Assembly (NCBI GenBank): GCA_021810145.1
Contig: JAJZJL010000022.1
Coordinates: 1 to 43,699 of the forward strand
DNA length: 43,699 nucleotides
From: Planctomycetota bacterium
Lineage (GTDB): Bacteria > Planctomycetota > Phycisphaerae > WQYP01
Direction of reading: 5' to 3'
Position numbers and translations under genes: made by a program. Shown piece by piece: positions 32,415 to 41,569 of this stretch. Numbering within the stretch: position 1 is the first letter of the stretch; the number at the start of each line of letters is the position of its first letter. The notes beneath the pieces were generated by a model. It saw nothing but the letters and a program-made list of their open reading frames with translations. It made no database searches and was not told where the DNA came from.

Positions 32415-33550
32415 TTCGCAAATATATTATCCCCCTGCTGGCGATTGCCGGATTGGCGGCGGGAGTGCTGGCGGTCAAGCGCAGCACGCACCATTACCGG
32501 TCTGTACCGCCGGCGGCGCAACCGGCGGAAAATCCCTACACCGATGCCATTGCCGCTTCCGGCATAGTAGAACCGGCAAGCCGATCCATTGCGGTATCAC
32601 CGTTCACCAACGGGGTGGTAAGCCATGTCTATGTCGTGTGGAATCAGCATGTGCTGAAAGGGCAAAAGCTCTTCCAGCTCGACACGCGCCTGGCTGACGC
32701 GCAAGTGGCAATGGCCCGGGCGGGCGTACTGGCAGCCCGGGCGCAACTGGAACAAGCCGAGGCCACTGTCGCGAAGCTGGAATCACCGCCGCGCGCTGTG
32801 GATCGTCTGGCATTTGCGGCCGCGGTGCAAGCCGCCGAGGCCACGTATACCAATGACAAGGAACGCTGGCATCGCATACAACCGGCAATCGGCACGCATG
32901 CGATATCAGCGGATGATGTCGCCAACAGGCGCTTTGCGTGGCTGACCGCGAAAGCGCAATTGGCCCGGGCCAAGGCTAATCTGGCACAGTTCAATGCCGG
33001 CACATGGAGCCGGGATATTGCCATCGGCAAAACGCAGGTGCGTGCGGCGCAGGCCACGGTGGCACTCAATGAGGCACAACTCAAGCAGGCGCTGGTAAAT
33101 CTGGATCTCCTGACTGTCCGCGCCCCGATCAATGGCACGATTCTGCGCATCAATATTCGCCCCGGACAATTTGTCGCCGCCGCATCGGTGGAGAATATCA
33201 CGGATAATCCGCAGGCTGCGGCATTGATTCTCGGCAATATCCGGCATTTGAACGTCCGGCTGCAGATTGACCAGGAAGATGCGTCGCGTTTTGATCCCGC
33301 GGCACCGGCACGGTGTTTTGTGCGCGGAATGACGCAAGTACCCATTGCATTAACATTTGTGCGCATCGAACCATTTGTGATTCCCAAACAAAATCTTACC
33401 GGGGCCCCCACCGAGCAGGTTGAAACCCGTGTGCTGCAGGTGGTGTATCGCATGAGCCAACCGCCGTTTCCCGTGTATGTCGGTCAGCAGGTGGATGCGT
33501 TTATTCAAGCCGGCAAGCTCATCCATGGCACCACCAAGTCAATGCGCTAA
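32411..33550 (+). CDS. Membrane fusion protein (HlyD/DevB family)
   Basis: The ATG overlaps the stop of the ATPase gene (ATGA). The product is 379 residues: one N-terminal helix (YIIPLLAIAGLAAGVLAV), a lipoyl half (SHVYVVWNQHVLKGQKLFQLD), an Ala-rich coiled-coil hairpin of about 120 residues (AQVAMARAGVLAARAQLEQAEATVAKLE, then LARAKANLAQF), the second lipoyl half (LDLLTVRAPINGTILRINIRPGQFV) and a beta-barrel domain. It would connect the inner-membrane permease to an outer-membrane channel, for which no gene is seen in this window. Confidence 0.92.
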   Translation: MIRKYIIPLLAIAGLAAGVLAVKRSTHHYRSVPPAAQPAENPYTDAIAASGIVEPASRSIAVSPFTNGVVSHVYVVWNQHVLKGQKLFQLDTRLADAQVAMARAGVLAARAQLEQAEATVAKLESPPRAVDRLAFAAAVQAAEATYTNDKERWHRIQPAIGTHAISADDVANRRFAWLTAKAQLARAKANLAQFNAGTWSRDIAIGKTQVRAAQATVALNEAQLKQALVNLDLLTVRAPINGTILRINIRPGQFVAAASVENITDNPQAAALILGNIRHLNVRLQIDQEDASRFDPAAPARCFVRGMTQVPIALTFVRIEPFVIPKQNLTGAPTEQVETRVLQVVYRMSQPPFPVYVGQQVDAFIQAGKLIHGTTKSMR

Positions 33551-34434
33551 CCGCCGTTGGCTGAGTTGTGCACTACCCGGTGAACAAAAAGATTACCGAA
33601 TGCTTTGGGCGGTCTGGAAAGTCGCGTTTATCGCACAATCCACCGCTGCAAAATAGCCATGACACCATCGACAGCATGGTTGATCCACCGGTCGTGTGCG
33701 GCGGGCTGCTGCGTTGATGCCGCAACATCATAACTGCATCGGCGGCAGCATCGCTTTGCCCCCCCCCGCTTTTCATAAGTTCCGATCAATCACGCCGGGC
33801 ATAACGGCTTGACATTCCTGAGAGCCTGTTTGGAAACTCCGCCGGGAGCGCCTTGGGGCGGCAAACGGCCGTCTGCGGCGTCCTGAATCCTCAATATATT
33901 CCGGAATATGCTTCGGATCTGCGTCCTTGCATCCATCGATTTGCCAAGCCAATGCACCCGCATCGGAGGTTTCAAACAGGCTCTGAGCTAACGCACCTGA
34001 CGCCCGAGGAAGCAAGTTTGCAGGTGACAAAACCCTGGCGATAAACCACCACAAATCAGAAGATTCCAGCCGGCTTAACCGGGGCTTCATGAATTGCCTT
34101 GAAAATCGTGCGGCAAATATTAAAATTCGTCCGCATAAACCCTTCGGGGGCTGTTGTATATGCCGCCGCGGGTAAGCGTTGAAACATTCGGGTTCAGCCG
34201 CATTGTCGCATTGTCAAGCCCGGTACGGGTGACATTAACACGGCGGAACTTCCGGGTGAATCAGCATGTGGAACATACAGCGCGAGGGCAAGTGATGATA
34301 TTTATCCCGTTTTTCACTCAAATATTTTGCCGGCGGCACTTTCTTGCACAGCCGATGTAAGAAACCCGATTCAAGCTCGACTAAGACTGTGAATGCTGCG
34401 TTGCCGCAGTGACGTTTTTTTTAGGAGATTATCG
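33551..34434. other. 884-bp intergenic region with a MITE
   Basis: There is no supported gene. The only recognisable item is the inverted-repeat element at 33821-33984. Frames at 33773-34090 and 34154-34360 are open but lack ribosome-binding sites and protein-like character. A C10 run lies near 33760. The promoter of the PEP-CTERM gene must lie in the right part. Confidence 0.5.
33821..33984. mobile_element. MITE-like element with terminal inverted repeats
   Basis: AGAGCCTGTTT (33821-33831) and AAACAGGCTCT (33974-33984) form a perfect 11-bp terminal inverted repeat. Similarity continues inward as GGAAACTCCG versus CGGAGGTTTC. The interior is 142 bp, with a partly palindromic centre (CAATATATTCCGGAATATGC) and no transposase frame. 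Size, ends and lack of coding capacity fit a non-autonomous miniature transposon. No clear target duplication is seen. Confidence 0.6.
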
Positions 34435-36546
34435 ATGAAACTCAATGTTATCACCGCGATTGCCGCGGCCGCGACCTTCGCCACCGGCGTTCATTTTGCC
34501 GCCGCAACCAATTACACGTTCAACACCACGACCGGAAGTTTGACAGTTACCGGCGGCACGGCGACGGGCGGGACGCTGATTTCGCAAAGCACGTCGCAGG
34601 GCGAAGTTTTTGCCTTCGGCGGAAATGTCACCTTCAATACGGGTGATACCATCAACGTGGTCGGTTCACGACCACTGATCATTGATTCGTATAATGACCT
34701 GACCCTGGGAACGAACGTCGCAATTAATGTTTCCGCCAATGGCCAACAGGCCGGTCCCGGCGGCGGCAACGGTGGTTATGGCAGTTCCGGCGGTTACGGA
34801 GGAACCGGTGGTTTACCGCCATCGGGGTCCAATGCGAACAACGGTGGTGCCGGCGGTGGAGGTGGTGGATCTGTTCAAGCTGGAGGCAACGGTGCCCCCG
34901 GCGGCTCGGGCGCGGCATACGCCGGGTCGCCCGGTGCGGCGGGTACCGTTGGGAACGCGGGTGGTGCTGGCGGCATCAGTTTTGGATCACCCATCAATGG
35001 TGCCGCCGGAGGTGCGGGCGGTTCCAACCTGGGCCAGGGTGGTGCGGTAGGACTTAGTGGCAATCCTGGATCAGGCGGATCGGGCGGGGCTTCCAATGTC
35101 AACGTGTATAGCGGCAGTTACGGTGGCGGCGGCGGTGGAGGCAAGCCTGGCTACGGCGGCATCTTTGGGGCGACCGGCGCGGCAGGTGCCAATGGCACGA
35201 ATATCGCTGTACCAACCGGACTCACGGGAGGTGCGGGCGGAGGCGGTGGCGGCGGTGGTCAAGGCGGTGGCGGCGGCGGCACGGGCGGAGTCGGAGGCGG
35301 CGCGGGGGGCGGGGGCGGCGGCGGCGGCAGTTTATTTGCCGGCGGGGGTAATGGCGGAAATGGCGGAGCCGGTGGCCTCGGAGGTGCCGGCGGACACGGC
35401 GGCAACGGTGGCAGCGGCGGCAACGGCGGTGGAGGCGGCGGTGCCGTTGAACTTTTCGCCCTTGGTCAGCTTACGGTTAACGGAAGTATCATTGCGGATG
35501 GGGCGGCGGGCCAAAACGGCACAGCGGGCACACTGGGCGGATCCGGCTCTTCTGGTGTCACTGGGGTAGCGGGGCAACCGGGCGGAAGCCCTGCTAATGC
35601 AAGCCAATCAGGATACGGCGGTGTCGGTGGTAACGGTGGCAACGGTGGCACGGGCGGCAGCGGGGGAAATGGCGGTGCCGGCGGAAACGGCGGTGCCGGC
35701 TCTGGCGGAACCATCGAACTGATAGGTTCAGCGGTTAACGCACAATATGGCGTCTATGAAACCATTGGCGGCACGTTTTTCAACAACACCGGCAACAACA
35801 GCAACCTTAACGAAACAAACGGACGATTTATCATTGAAACCAACAGCCAGACAACTCCACTTCCCGATGCCGTCGGCGGGTTGCCGTTCTATTTCGGTAA
35901 TGGCCCCGAGGGAGTCAATCCATACATACAGGGAGCGTTCTCCACGCTGACACCCAATATCCCGGATCTGGTGGGTGGTGCCGCGGCACCTTACGGCATT
36001 CTGGCTAATCTGCAGGCCACCTCGCCCACCCTGGCCAACCTGGCAAAAAACGGGCCGGCCAATGCTTTGGCGGCTGTTCTGCTGGGCAGCAGCGGTTTAC
36101 CCGGCTATTCCGAAGTGTACCCCGGTTACCAATGGGTATTTGTTGTGAACTTAAAAGCAACACCCATCAACGGTCTGCATATCGGCCTGAGTTCAACGTC
36201 ATCGACCTTTGCCTCCTCGCTGATGCAGCAATCGCTTTCGATAAACAACGGCAACTTCGCGATTGCAACCAGCACTGATGCCCAACTGCCCGGCAACGAT
36301 GTTTATGCCTTTTTGGCACCGACATCCCTGATTAACTCCGGCACGTTTTATGCCACCGCAACCGGCGCGAACCCACTGAGCCTGTCATCTGATTACGGGC
36401 TGGTTACCCCGGGATTCCTGCCGGTTGGATATCTGCAATCAACGGTCGCCACACCGGAGCCCACTGAGTGGGCTATTGCACTGACCGCGCTAATGGGCAT
36501 GGCTTTGGTCATTCGCCCGCGCCGCGGAAGCTTTGCGGGCAGATAA
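34435..36546 (+). CDS. Large Gly-rich secreted protein with PEP-CTERM sorting signal
   Basis: The ATG at 34435 has AGGAG upstream. The product is 703 residues. A signal peptide (MKLNVITAIAAAATFATGVHF) comes first, then a beta-rich start (NYTFNTTTGSLTVTGG). About 320 residues follow that are dominated by GG, GN and GA repeats (GGNGGNGGTGGSGGNGGAGG-like), as in PE_PGRS or autotransporter filler regions. A less repetitive C-terminal domain of about 240 residues comes next. It ends with PEPTEWAIALTALMGMALVI followed by RPRR, a textbook PEP-CTERM tail. PEP-CTERM proteins are processed by an exosortase and go to the surface or the matrix. A terminator lies 130 bases downstream. Confidence 0.92.
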   Translation: MKLNVITAIAAAATFATGVHFAAATNYTFNTTTGSLTVTGGTATGGTLISQSTSQGEVFAFGGNVTFNTGDTINVVGSRPLIIDSYNDLTLGTNVAINVSANGQQAGPGGGNGGYGSSGGYGGTGGLPPSGSNANNGGAGGGGGGSVQAGGNGAPGGSGAAYAGSPGAAGTVGNAGGAGGISFGSPINGAAGGAGGSNLGQGGAVGLSGNPGSGGSGGASNVNVYSGSYGGGGGGGKPGYGGIFGATGAAGANGTNIAVPTGLTGGAGGGGGGGGQGGGGGGTGGVGGGAGGGGGGGGSLFAGGGNGGNGGAGGLGGAGGHGGNGGSGGNGGGGGGAVELFALGQLTVNGSIIADGAAGQNGTAGTLGGSGSSGVTGVAGQPGGSPANASQSGYGGVGGNGGNGGTGGSGGNGGAGGNGGAGSGGTIELIGSAVNAQYGVYETIGGTFFNNTGNNSNLNETNGRFIIETNSQTTPLPDAVGGLPFYFGNGPEGVNPYIQGAFSTLTPNIPDLVGGAAAPYGILANLQATSPTLANLAKNGPANALAAVLLGSSGLPGYSEVYPGYQWVFVVNLKATPINGLHIGLSSTSSTFASSLMQQSLSINNGNFAIATSTDAQLPGNDVYAFLAPTSLINSGTFYATATGANPLSLSSDYGLVTPGFLPVGYLQSTVATPEPTEWAIALTALMGMALVIRPRRGSFAGR

Positions 36547-37143
36547 GATAAATCCCAATCGGCCCCAACAAGGCCAGTGGATTGGGCGCTACACTGCGAT
36601 AAGCATTCATGAAGCGTCAATGGGCGCATCAAGCGAATCGAGCGGAAAGGGCCATGCTGCGGGCTGCGGAATTCTGGCGGCGTTGATCGTCCAACGATCA
36701 ACGCCGCTTTTATCATAAACTACAAGCTGCACTCCGGAGTTCGGGCAGTTCACCGGCATTTGCGGGAGCATTAACGGCTCATTTTTTGTTACAAGCATGT
36801 GCGCCGGCTGATCTTGACCGCCAACCGAGGAATGGCAGAAAAGCAACACGCGTAAGAGCGCATGCTGCCGACAGTGCGGCGTTGTCAAATGGACATCAGG
36901 CAGAGGTGCATGGGTTACGGAAAACCATGCCAGTTCCGGTTATCCGCTTGGCACGCAGGCACGCCCCCCCCCATCCGCACAGCATGAGGATCATGGGCAC
37001 ATCAACATAGCCATGCCCGCGCGGCAGGTTGATGCTCCCGGTAACACATGTCCCCTTTTTTACGTCAGGCCGCAAATATATGGCAGTTTTTTGCAGTTTC
37101 GCGCTCGGCGGCAAAAACGCTTGTTGCGACTATCCCACGCGGG
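36547..37143. other. Intergenic region between convergent genes
   Basis: 597 bp between the PEP-CTERM gene (plus) and the end of the beta-helix fusion gene (minus). It holds the plus-strand terminator at 36677-36713. No terminator with a T-tract was found for the minus-strand gene, and no gene is supported. Confidence 0.5.
36677..36713 (+). terminator. Rho-independent terminator of the PEP-CTERM gene
   Basis: A perfect 13-bp stem, GCGGCGTTGATCG / CGATCAACGCCGC with loop TCCAA, is followed by TTTTAT. It lies about 130 bases after the stop codon. Confidence 0.88.
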
Positions 37144-40100
37144 CTAATTGCGTGACAAGTCTGATGCAGCATGGCTTGCAGGAGGCGCAAGGTTATGATG
37201 TTGGAAGCCGGGATAGTCAAGCGGATAACAAAAAGCATCGAACAGACTGCTTCCGCCGCCACCGAGGCCACCGCCCTCCCGGCCGCCCCGGAAAAATGGC
37301 CCACGCCTCTGCCCGCCCGGACCGCCTGGACCGCCCGGACCGCCAAAGCCACCGAAGCGACCGAATCCACCGGGGCCGCCGAAGCGACCACCTCGAAAAC
37401 CGCCACGTCTGAATTGCTCCGAACTTTGCCGACCGCCTCCCGCGAGATTATCCTTATATTTCCAGACCACCGATCCCGCGGGTGTCACTTGAAAAATAAT
37501 CCCGGGCAGACCGGAGCATATCAGCGTGTTGCCGTTGGGCAGTCGCTGGGCACTGCCGAGATGATTGGAATAGAAGGATGTTGGCTGCGCGGCCTTGTAA
37601 TGCCACACCGGTGCAACCGGCCCGCAGGCCACATTGCGCTGATGCGCATAACAACCGGAAGACAGCAGCGGTGGCACGATTTCATCGACGGTTGAATAGG
37701 ACCCGCCGGGGCGGCCAAGCCCATTATTAAAAACGAGAATATGCCCTGCGCCCGGCAGGCCCGGCGGAATCCAACTGGCATCATGCTGGGCGAAGAGTCT
37801 CTGGGAAGCACTTGTCCCGCAGTCGTATACGCGGGGGTTGCCCCAGCGATAGATAAAATCTCCCCCCTGACCGCATCGCCCGCCCGTATGGCCGGCCGCC
37901 TGGCGCGTGGTCGTGCTGTGATCAATGATGTAAATTTCGCTGGTATTGTGGGAACTGATAAGAATCTGGTTCAATTGCGGGTTGTATGCGATGGAATTGA
38001 AGTGTACCCAATCCGCTCCGCCGCGCGAGGCGGGGCCGCGTCGCGGAACGTAATTGATGTTTAACCGGCCTGGAAATGCACGGATGTTTCCATAATTGGC
38101 TTTATCCGCGTTGAAATGCTGCACGAGATGGTCCCAGAGGTTCCAACGCCATACGACCTTTCCGGTATACAGGCCGGTTGGTTTAATCTCGACAATGCTT
38201 TCTGAAAACAATCCCCGGCTGGAAACCAGCGACGGATTGCGTCCCGCGGCGATCGCCTGCGCTTTGGTTTTGCGCTGCCAGGCCAGCACCAGCACATCGC
38301 CGTTGGGCATTGCCGCAACATCATGACTTTGAATTTCATTTTCCGAGGAAAAGCGGTACCGCCACACCACTTGATCGTTCCATGTTCGCTCTTCAATCAG
38401 TCCGCCGGCACCACCGACTCCGCGGAAATAGCGGCTCGTGCCGGGTCCCAGCGCACAACACCGGATCAAATTACCGTTCGGCAGCAGCCGGGTCGAAAGC
38501 CCGGGCCGATGATTGCTGCGCCAGGTATGCACAATGCGCCCGTGCTGATCAATGAGGTAGCTGGTCGTTGCGCCTAACGGAGATAAAAGCGTATAGCTAT
38601 TGAAGGTGCCGGGATCGTCTAACAATAAACCGCCGGTCTGTCGGCTGCCCATTGCGGATGGCTGTCCCGGTCCGCCGGATGCAGGCATCGGACCAGCGCC
38701 GCGCGGACCGCCGCGGAATAGACCAAAGCTGGATTGCTGCTGATACATATCAGCGCCGGGCAGTGTGTTATTCATCAGTTGCACGGTGGAATTGCCTGTA
38801 ACGGCAACGGCGGAACCCTTCAAGCCGGCGTGATTGCCGGTGAAGACACAACCGTGAACGATTGCTATGGAATTGTCATGAAAGTTTGCCGCGCCGCCGT
38901 AGCCTTTGGCCGTGTTGTCCAGAAATTGGCAGTCCGTGAGATGCACGATGGTGTTGCCAAGCTGCGCGGCCCGGGTTACGCTGAAAACAGCCCCGCCATG
39001 AGCACCGCTGTGATTATCGCGAAACAGGCAATGCGTTATCCGCGGGCGCGAACCATAATCAAAGTAAACCGCGCCCCCGCGCCACGCCGCCTGATTGCCG
39101 ACGAAGCGGCAATTCTTGAAATATGACTTAACGCCCACGCAATCGTACACAGCGCCACCATTATGAGCACGATTGCGATAAAAGCGGCAATTGGTAAAAA
39201 CCGGCTTGGCGCGATCATAACTGTATACAGCACCGCCGTCGTGGGCGAAGTTATCCTTGAACGTGCAATCGTTGATCGTCATGGCAAATCCGGCAATCCA
39301 CCGCGAACCCGGCCGGCCCTGCGGTCCGCGCTGGTAATCGAGCAATCCGCCACCCTGACCTTGATCCCCCGAACCGTTGGCATTTCCTCCGGTAATTGTC
39401 AGGCCATCGAGCACGGCACCGTTGGCACCGATGAGCACATGATAAGCACCGTTGCCATCCAGCACCGTGCGATCGCGGTTGACATTACGCTGATCACCGA
39501 CGCCCGAATAGCCGCCATAAACGCGCACGCCCGGCGGCAGGATAAACGATGCGCCGCGCATGCCGTTGAGTTTATAGACCCCGGCCGCCACATATACGCG
39601 GGCACCGTCGCGCCCGGCATCTTTTAAAGCCGCGGTCAGGGACGCATAGGCATTGGCCCAACTGCGGCCGGAACCGCCACGAGCATGCGCGGCGTTGACG
39701 TACACAATGCGATTCGACGAACGTCTAAACACAGCCGCGGGCCGCACCCGCTGCCGCCAGCGGCGCACGCGATAGCGTGCCAGCGTTGTTAACAATCGTG
39801 GAAGTTCGCCGGCGTTAAAGCGTCCGGCGCGGTAACCGCCGTGTGCGGTGCCGGCATGGATGATCCGCGGCGCATCATCGTGCCAGTTAAAAATGCCGGA
39901 GTCGCACCATTGACAGGTATTGTCCGTGAAGCGGCAACCAATAAGCACGGGGTCGTTGACGGGGCCGGTGCCGTCATACATTGGCGAACCATAATCCACC
40001 GCGTGGTTCCGGGTAAAACTGCAGTCGAACACGATCGGACACGAACCGCCGTCATTGCCCAATCCAGCCGCGCTTTGCGCCCGATTAGACATAAACAGAC

Positions 40101-41070
40101 AGTTAATGAGCGTCGGTGAAGAGCCGAAATCGTCGTACATTCCGCCGCCTTTTTGCGGCGTCTGGTTATGCTCGAACACGCAGTTGAAAAATATGGGCGC
40201 AGTACCGAGGTCGTTGCTAACGCCACCGCCGCGACCTGCCGCGAAGTTATTGCGAAAGGTGCAGTTAATAAACACGGGCACCCTGCGATGGCCGTCCGCG
40301 GGCCGGGGCGGAAATGACCGGCTGATCATGTTATAAACGCCACCGCCTTTGCCGGCCCGATTGTTCTCAAAGATGCAGTTTCGCACAATCGGCGCAGCGC
40401 GGAAGTTCAGCATACCGCCGCCACAGCCGGCACCGCGACCGTCGATAATGGCTGATGGTGTGGTGTGTACGGGCGGGCCACCGCCAATGTTTCCCGATCC
40501 GCCGCCCCGATTTTGCCTGTCCGGCGGCCCACCGCCTGCCTGAAATGGCGGTCCGAAACCTCGCCCAAAGCGCCCACGACCGCCGAACCGACCACGCGAA
40601 TTAAAATCAGGTCTCCCAGGATGCTGCATCAGTGCATTGCCGCCTGTAACGATAAAGCCATCGAGTACGGCCCCGGTGGCTCCTGTAACCACATGATACG
40701 CTCCGTTACCATCTAAAATTGTCTTGTTAACAACCCAGTTGCGCTGACTGAGACGTGTTTCCGTTCCGGCAAAGCCGCCATACAGCTTCAGGCCGGGCCG
40801 CAGTTGAAAACTGTCGCGGTGCTCGTTACCCGGTGTATACACGCCACGCGCCACCCATATTGTCGTTGCACCACTTCTGATGGCCGCCTGCAGACTGCTA
40901 TATGCTGTCGCCCAGCTTGTGCCACTGTGTGTCCCGCCGGTATGAGCGGCATTGACAAACGTAACGGCAGCATTATCCGCGGCGGCAGCAATCGGCAGCG
41001 TTACCATCCCAAACAGCAGCGTTACACCCACCAGAAACCAACTTCGCCAGAATGGTGTTGCTTTGTGCAT
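37144..41070 (-). CDS. Giant exported fusion: two beta-helix domains plus arylsulfotransferase-like domain
   Basis: The product is 1308 residues; GAGGAG precedes the ATG. A signal peptide (WFLVGVTLLFGMVTLPIAAAA) is followed by two homologous right-handed beta-helix domains, roughly residues 35-440 and 455-790. Each opens with a VNAAH ... SWA(T/N)AY(A/S)SL motif and LYGGF/VYGGYSG, then coils such as CTFRNNFAAGRGGGVSN and CRFYRNRAHNGGAVYD (polymorphic-membrane-protein-type GGA repeats). From about residue 815 an ASST-like propeller begins: LLSPLGATTSYLIDQHGRIVHTW, ENEIQSHDVAAMPNGDVLVL, DWVHFNSIAYNP and FAQHDASWIPPG supply the His-containing motifs. Two RGG/FG-rich low-complexity stretches occur (after residue 160 and near 1225-1280). 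It should be exported and could combine surface binding with sulfate transfer; activity is not proven. Confidence 0.82.
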   Translation of the reverse strand: MHKATPFWRSWFLVGVTLLFGMVTLPIAAAADNAAVTFVNAAHTGGTHSGTSWATAYSSLQAAIRSGATTIWVARGVYTPGNEHRDSFQLRPGLKLYGGFAGTETRLSQRNWVVNKTILDGNGAYHVVTGATGAVLDGFIVTGGNALMQHPGRPDFNSRGRFGGRGRFGRGFGPPFQAGGGPPDRQNRGGGSGNIGGGPPVHTTPSAIIDGRGAGCGGGMLNFRAAPIVRNCIFENNRAGKGGGVYNMISRSFPPRPADGHRRVPVFINCTFRNNFAAGRGGGVSNDLGTAPIFFNCVFEHNQTPQKGGGMYDDFGSSPTLINCLFMSNRAQSAAGLGNDGGSCPIVFDCSFTRNHAVDYGSPMYDGTGPVNDPVLIGCRFTDNTCQWCDSGIFNWHDDAPRIIHAGTAHGGYRAGRFNAGELPRLLTTLARYRVRRWRQRVRPAAVFRRSSNRIVYVNAAHARGGSGRSWANAYASLTAALKDAGRDGARVYVAAGVYKLNGMRGASFILPPGVRVYGGYSGVGDQRNVNRDRTVLDGNGAYHVLIGANGAVLDGLTITGGNANGSGDQGQGGGLLDYQRGPQGRPGSRWIAGFAMTINDCTFKDNFAHDGGAVYSYDRAKPVFTNCRFYRNRAHNGGAVYDCVGVKSYFKNCRFVGNQAAWRGGAVYFDYGSRPRITHCLFRDNHSGAHGGAVFSVTRAAQLGNTIVHLTDCQFLDNTAKGYGGAANFHDNSIAIVHGCVFTGNHAGLKGSAVAVTGNSTVQLMNNTLPGADMYQQQSSFGLFRGGPRGAGPMPASGGPGQPSAMGSRQTGGLLLDDPGTFNSYTLLSPLGATTSYLIDQHGRIVHTWRSNHRPGLSTRLLPNGNLIRCCALGPGTSRYFRGVGGAGGLIEERTWNDQVVWRYRFSSENEIQSHDVAAMPNGDVLVLAWQRKTKAQAIAAGRNPSLVSSRGLFSESIVEIKPTGLYTGKVVWRWNLWDHLVQHFNADKANYGNIRAFPGRLNINYVPRRGPASRGGADWVHFNSIAYNPQLNQILISSHNTSEIYIIDHSTTTRQAAGHTGGRCGQGGDFIYRWGNPRVYDCGTSASQRLFAQHDASWIPPGLPGAGHILVFNNGLGRPGGSYSTVDEIVPPLLSSGCYAHQRNVACGPVAPVWHYKAAQPTSFYSNHLGSAQRLPNGNTLICSGLPGIIFQVTPAGSVVWKYKDNLAGGGRQSSEQFRRGGFRGGRFGGPGGFGRFGGFGGPGGPGGPGGQRRGPFFRGGREGGGLGGGGSSLFDAFCYPLDYPGFQHHNLAPPASHAASDLSRN

Positions 41071-41569
41071 GGCCTCAACTCCTCTTCATACGCCGACCGC
41101 ACCGGCTCACAGAGAAATTTCCGGGCAACATGGCCGCCGTGAACCCGACGTTCCGGTTCGATGCGCGGGCACAGCTCATTTCCTCTGCTCCCGGAATGTT
41201 TTCCACAGGGTTAGTGCGGTTACCCCAACTATCGGTTTCAAATCCATTCAACTTCATTTTCATATTATTATCAGGCCATCGCGGCGAGAGGCCGCACCGT
41301 GCCGGGAGCGGCCACGGCGTAAACGAATTGAAAAGGGTTGGGAATACCTGTGGCAATATTCTCCGGCAGTGCGCCGGCAAAGCCAACAGGTCCCCTGACG
41401 TGAGCACATGGTGTCGCACGGCCTGATGTAACCGGGCCATGTGCATGGCATCAATGTGTCATTGTCAGCTCGTCAGTATTCGCCGGGAGCGGAAGGCACC
41501 GCGGTAAACCGGGACACAGAACTTTCCCCGCGCAGCGCCGTGTCCGGAAAAATGCCGATAAAAAGGAGT
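41071..41569. other. Intergenic region, no supported gene
   Basis: 499 bp between two minus-strand genes. A short minus-strand frame beginning MKMKLNGFETDSWGNRTNP is open (ATG at 41263) but has no convincing ribosome-binding site. No terminator or repeat was recognised. Confidence 0.4.

Noticed and set aside
33773-34090. Minus-strand frame over the MITE
   Set aside because: It is created by the inverted-repeat element and has no ribosome-binding site.
34154-34360. 68-codon plus-strand frame before the PEP-CTERM gene
   Set aside because: No ribosome-binding site and no signal peptide or family-like feature.
34727-35569. Long frames in other phases of the Gly-rich gene
   Set aside because: GG-codon repeats keep alternative frames open; only the main frame has a signal peptide and a PEP-CTERM tail.
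39163-39627. 154-codon plus-strand frame
   Set aside because: It is antisense to the second beta-helix domain, whose repeats are clear in the minus-strand frame.
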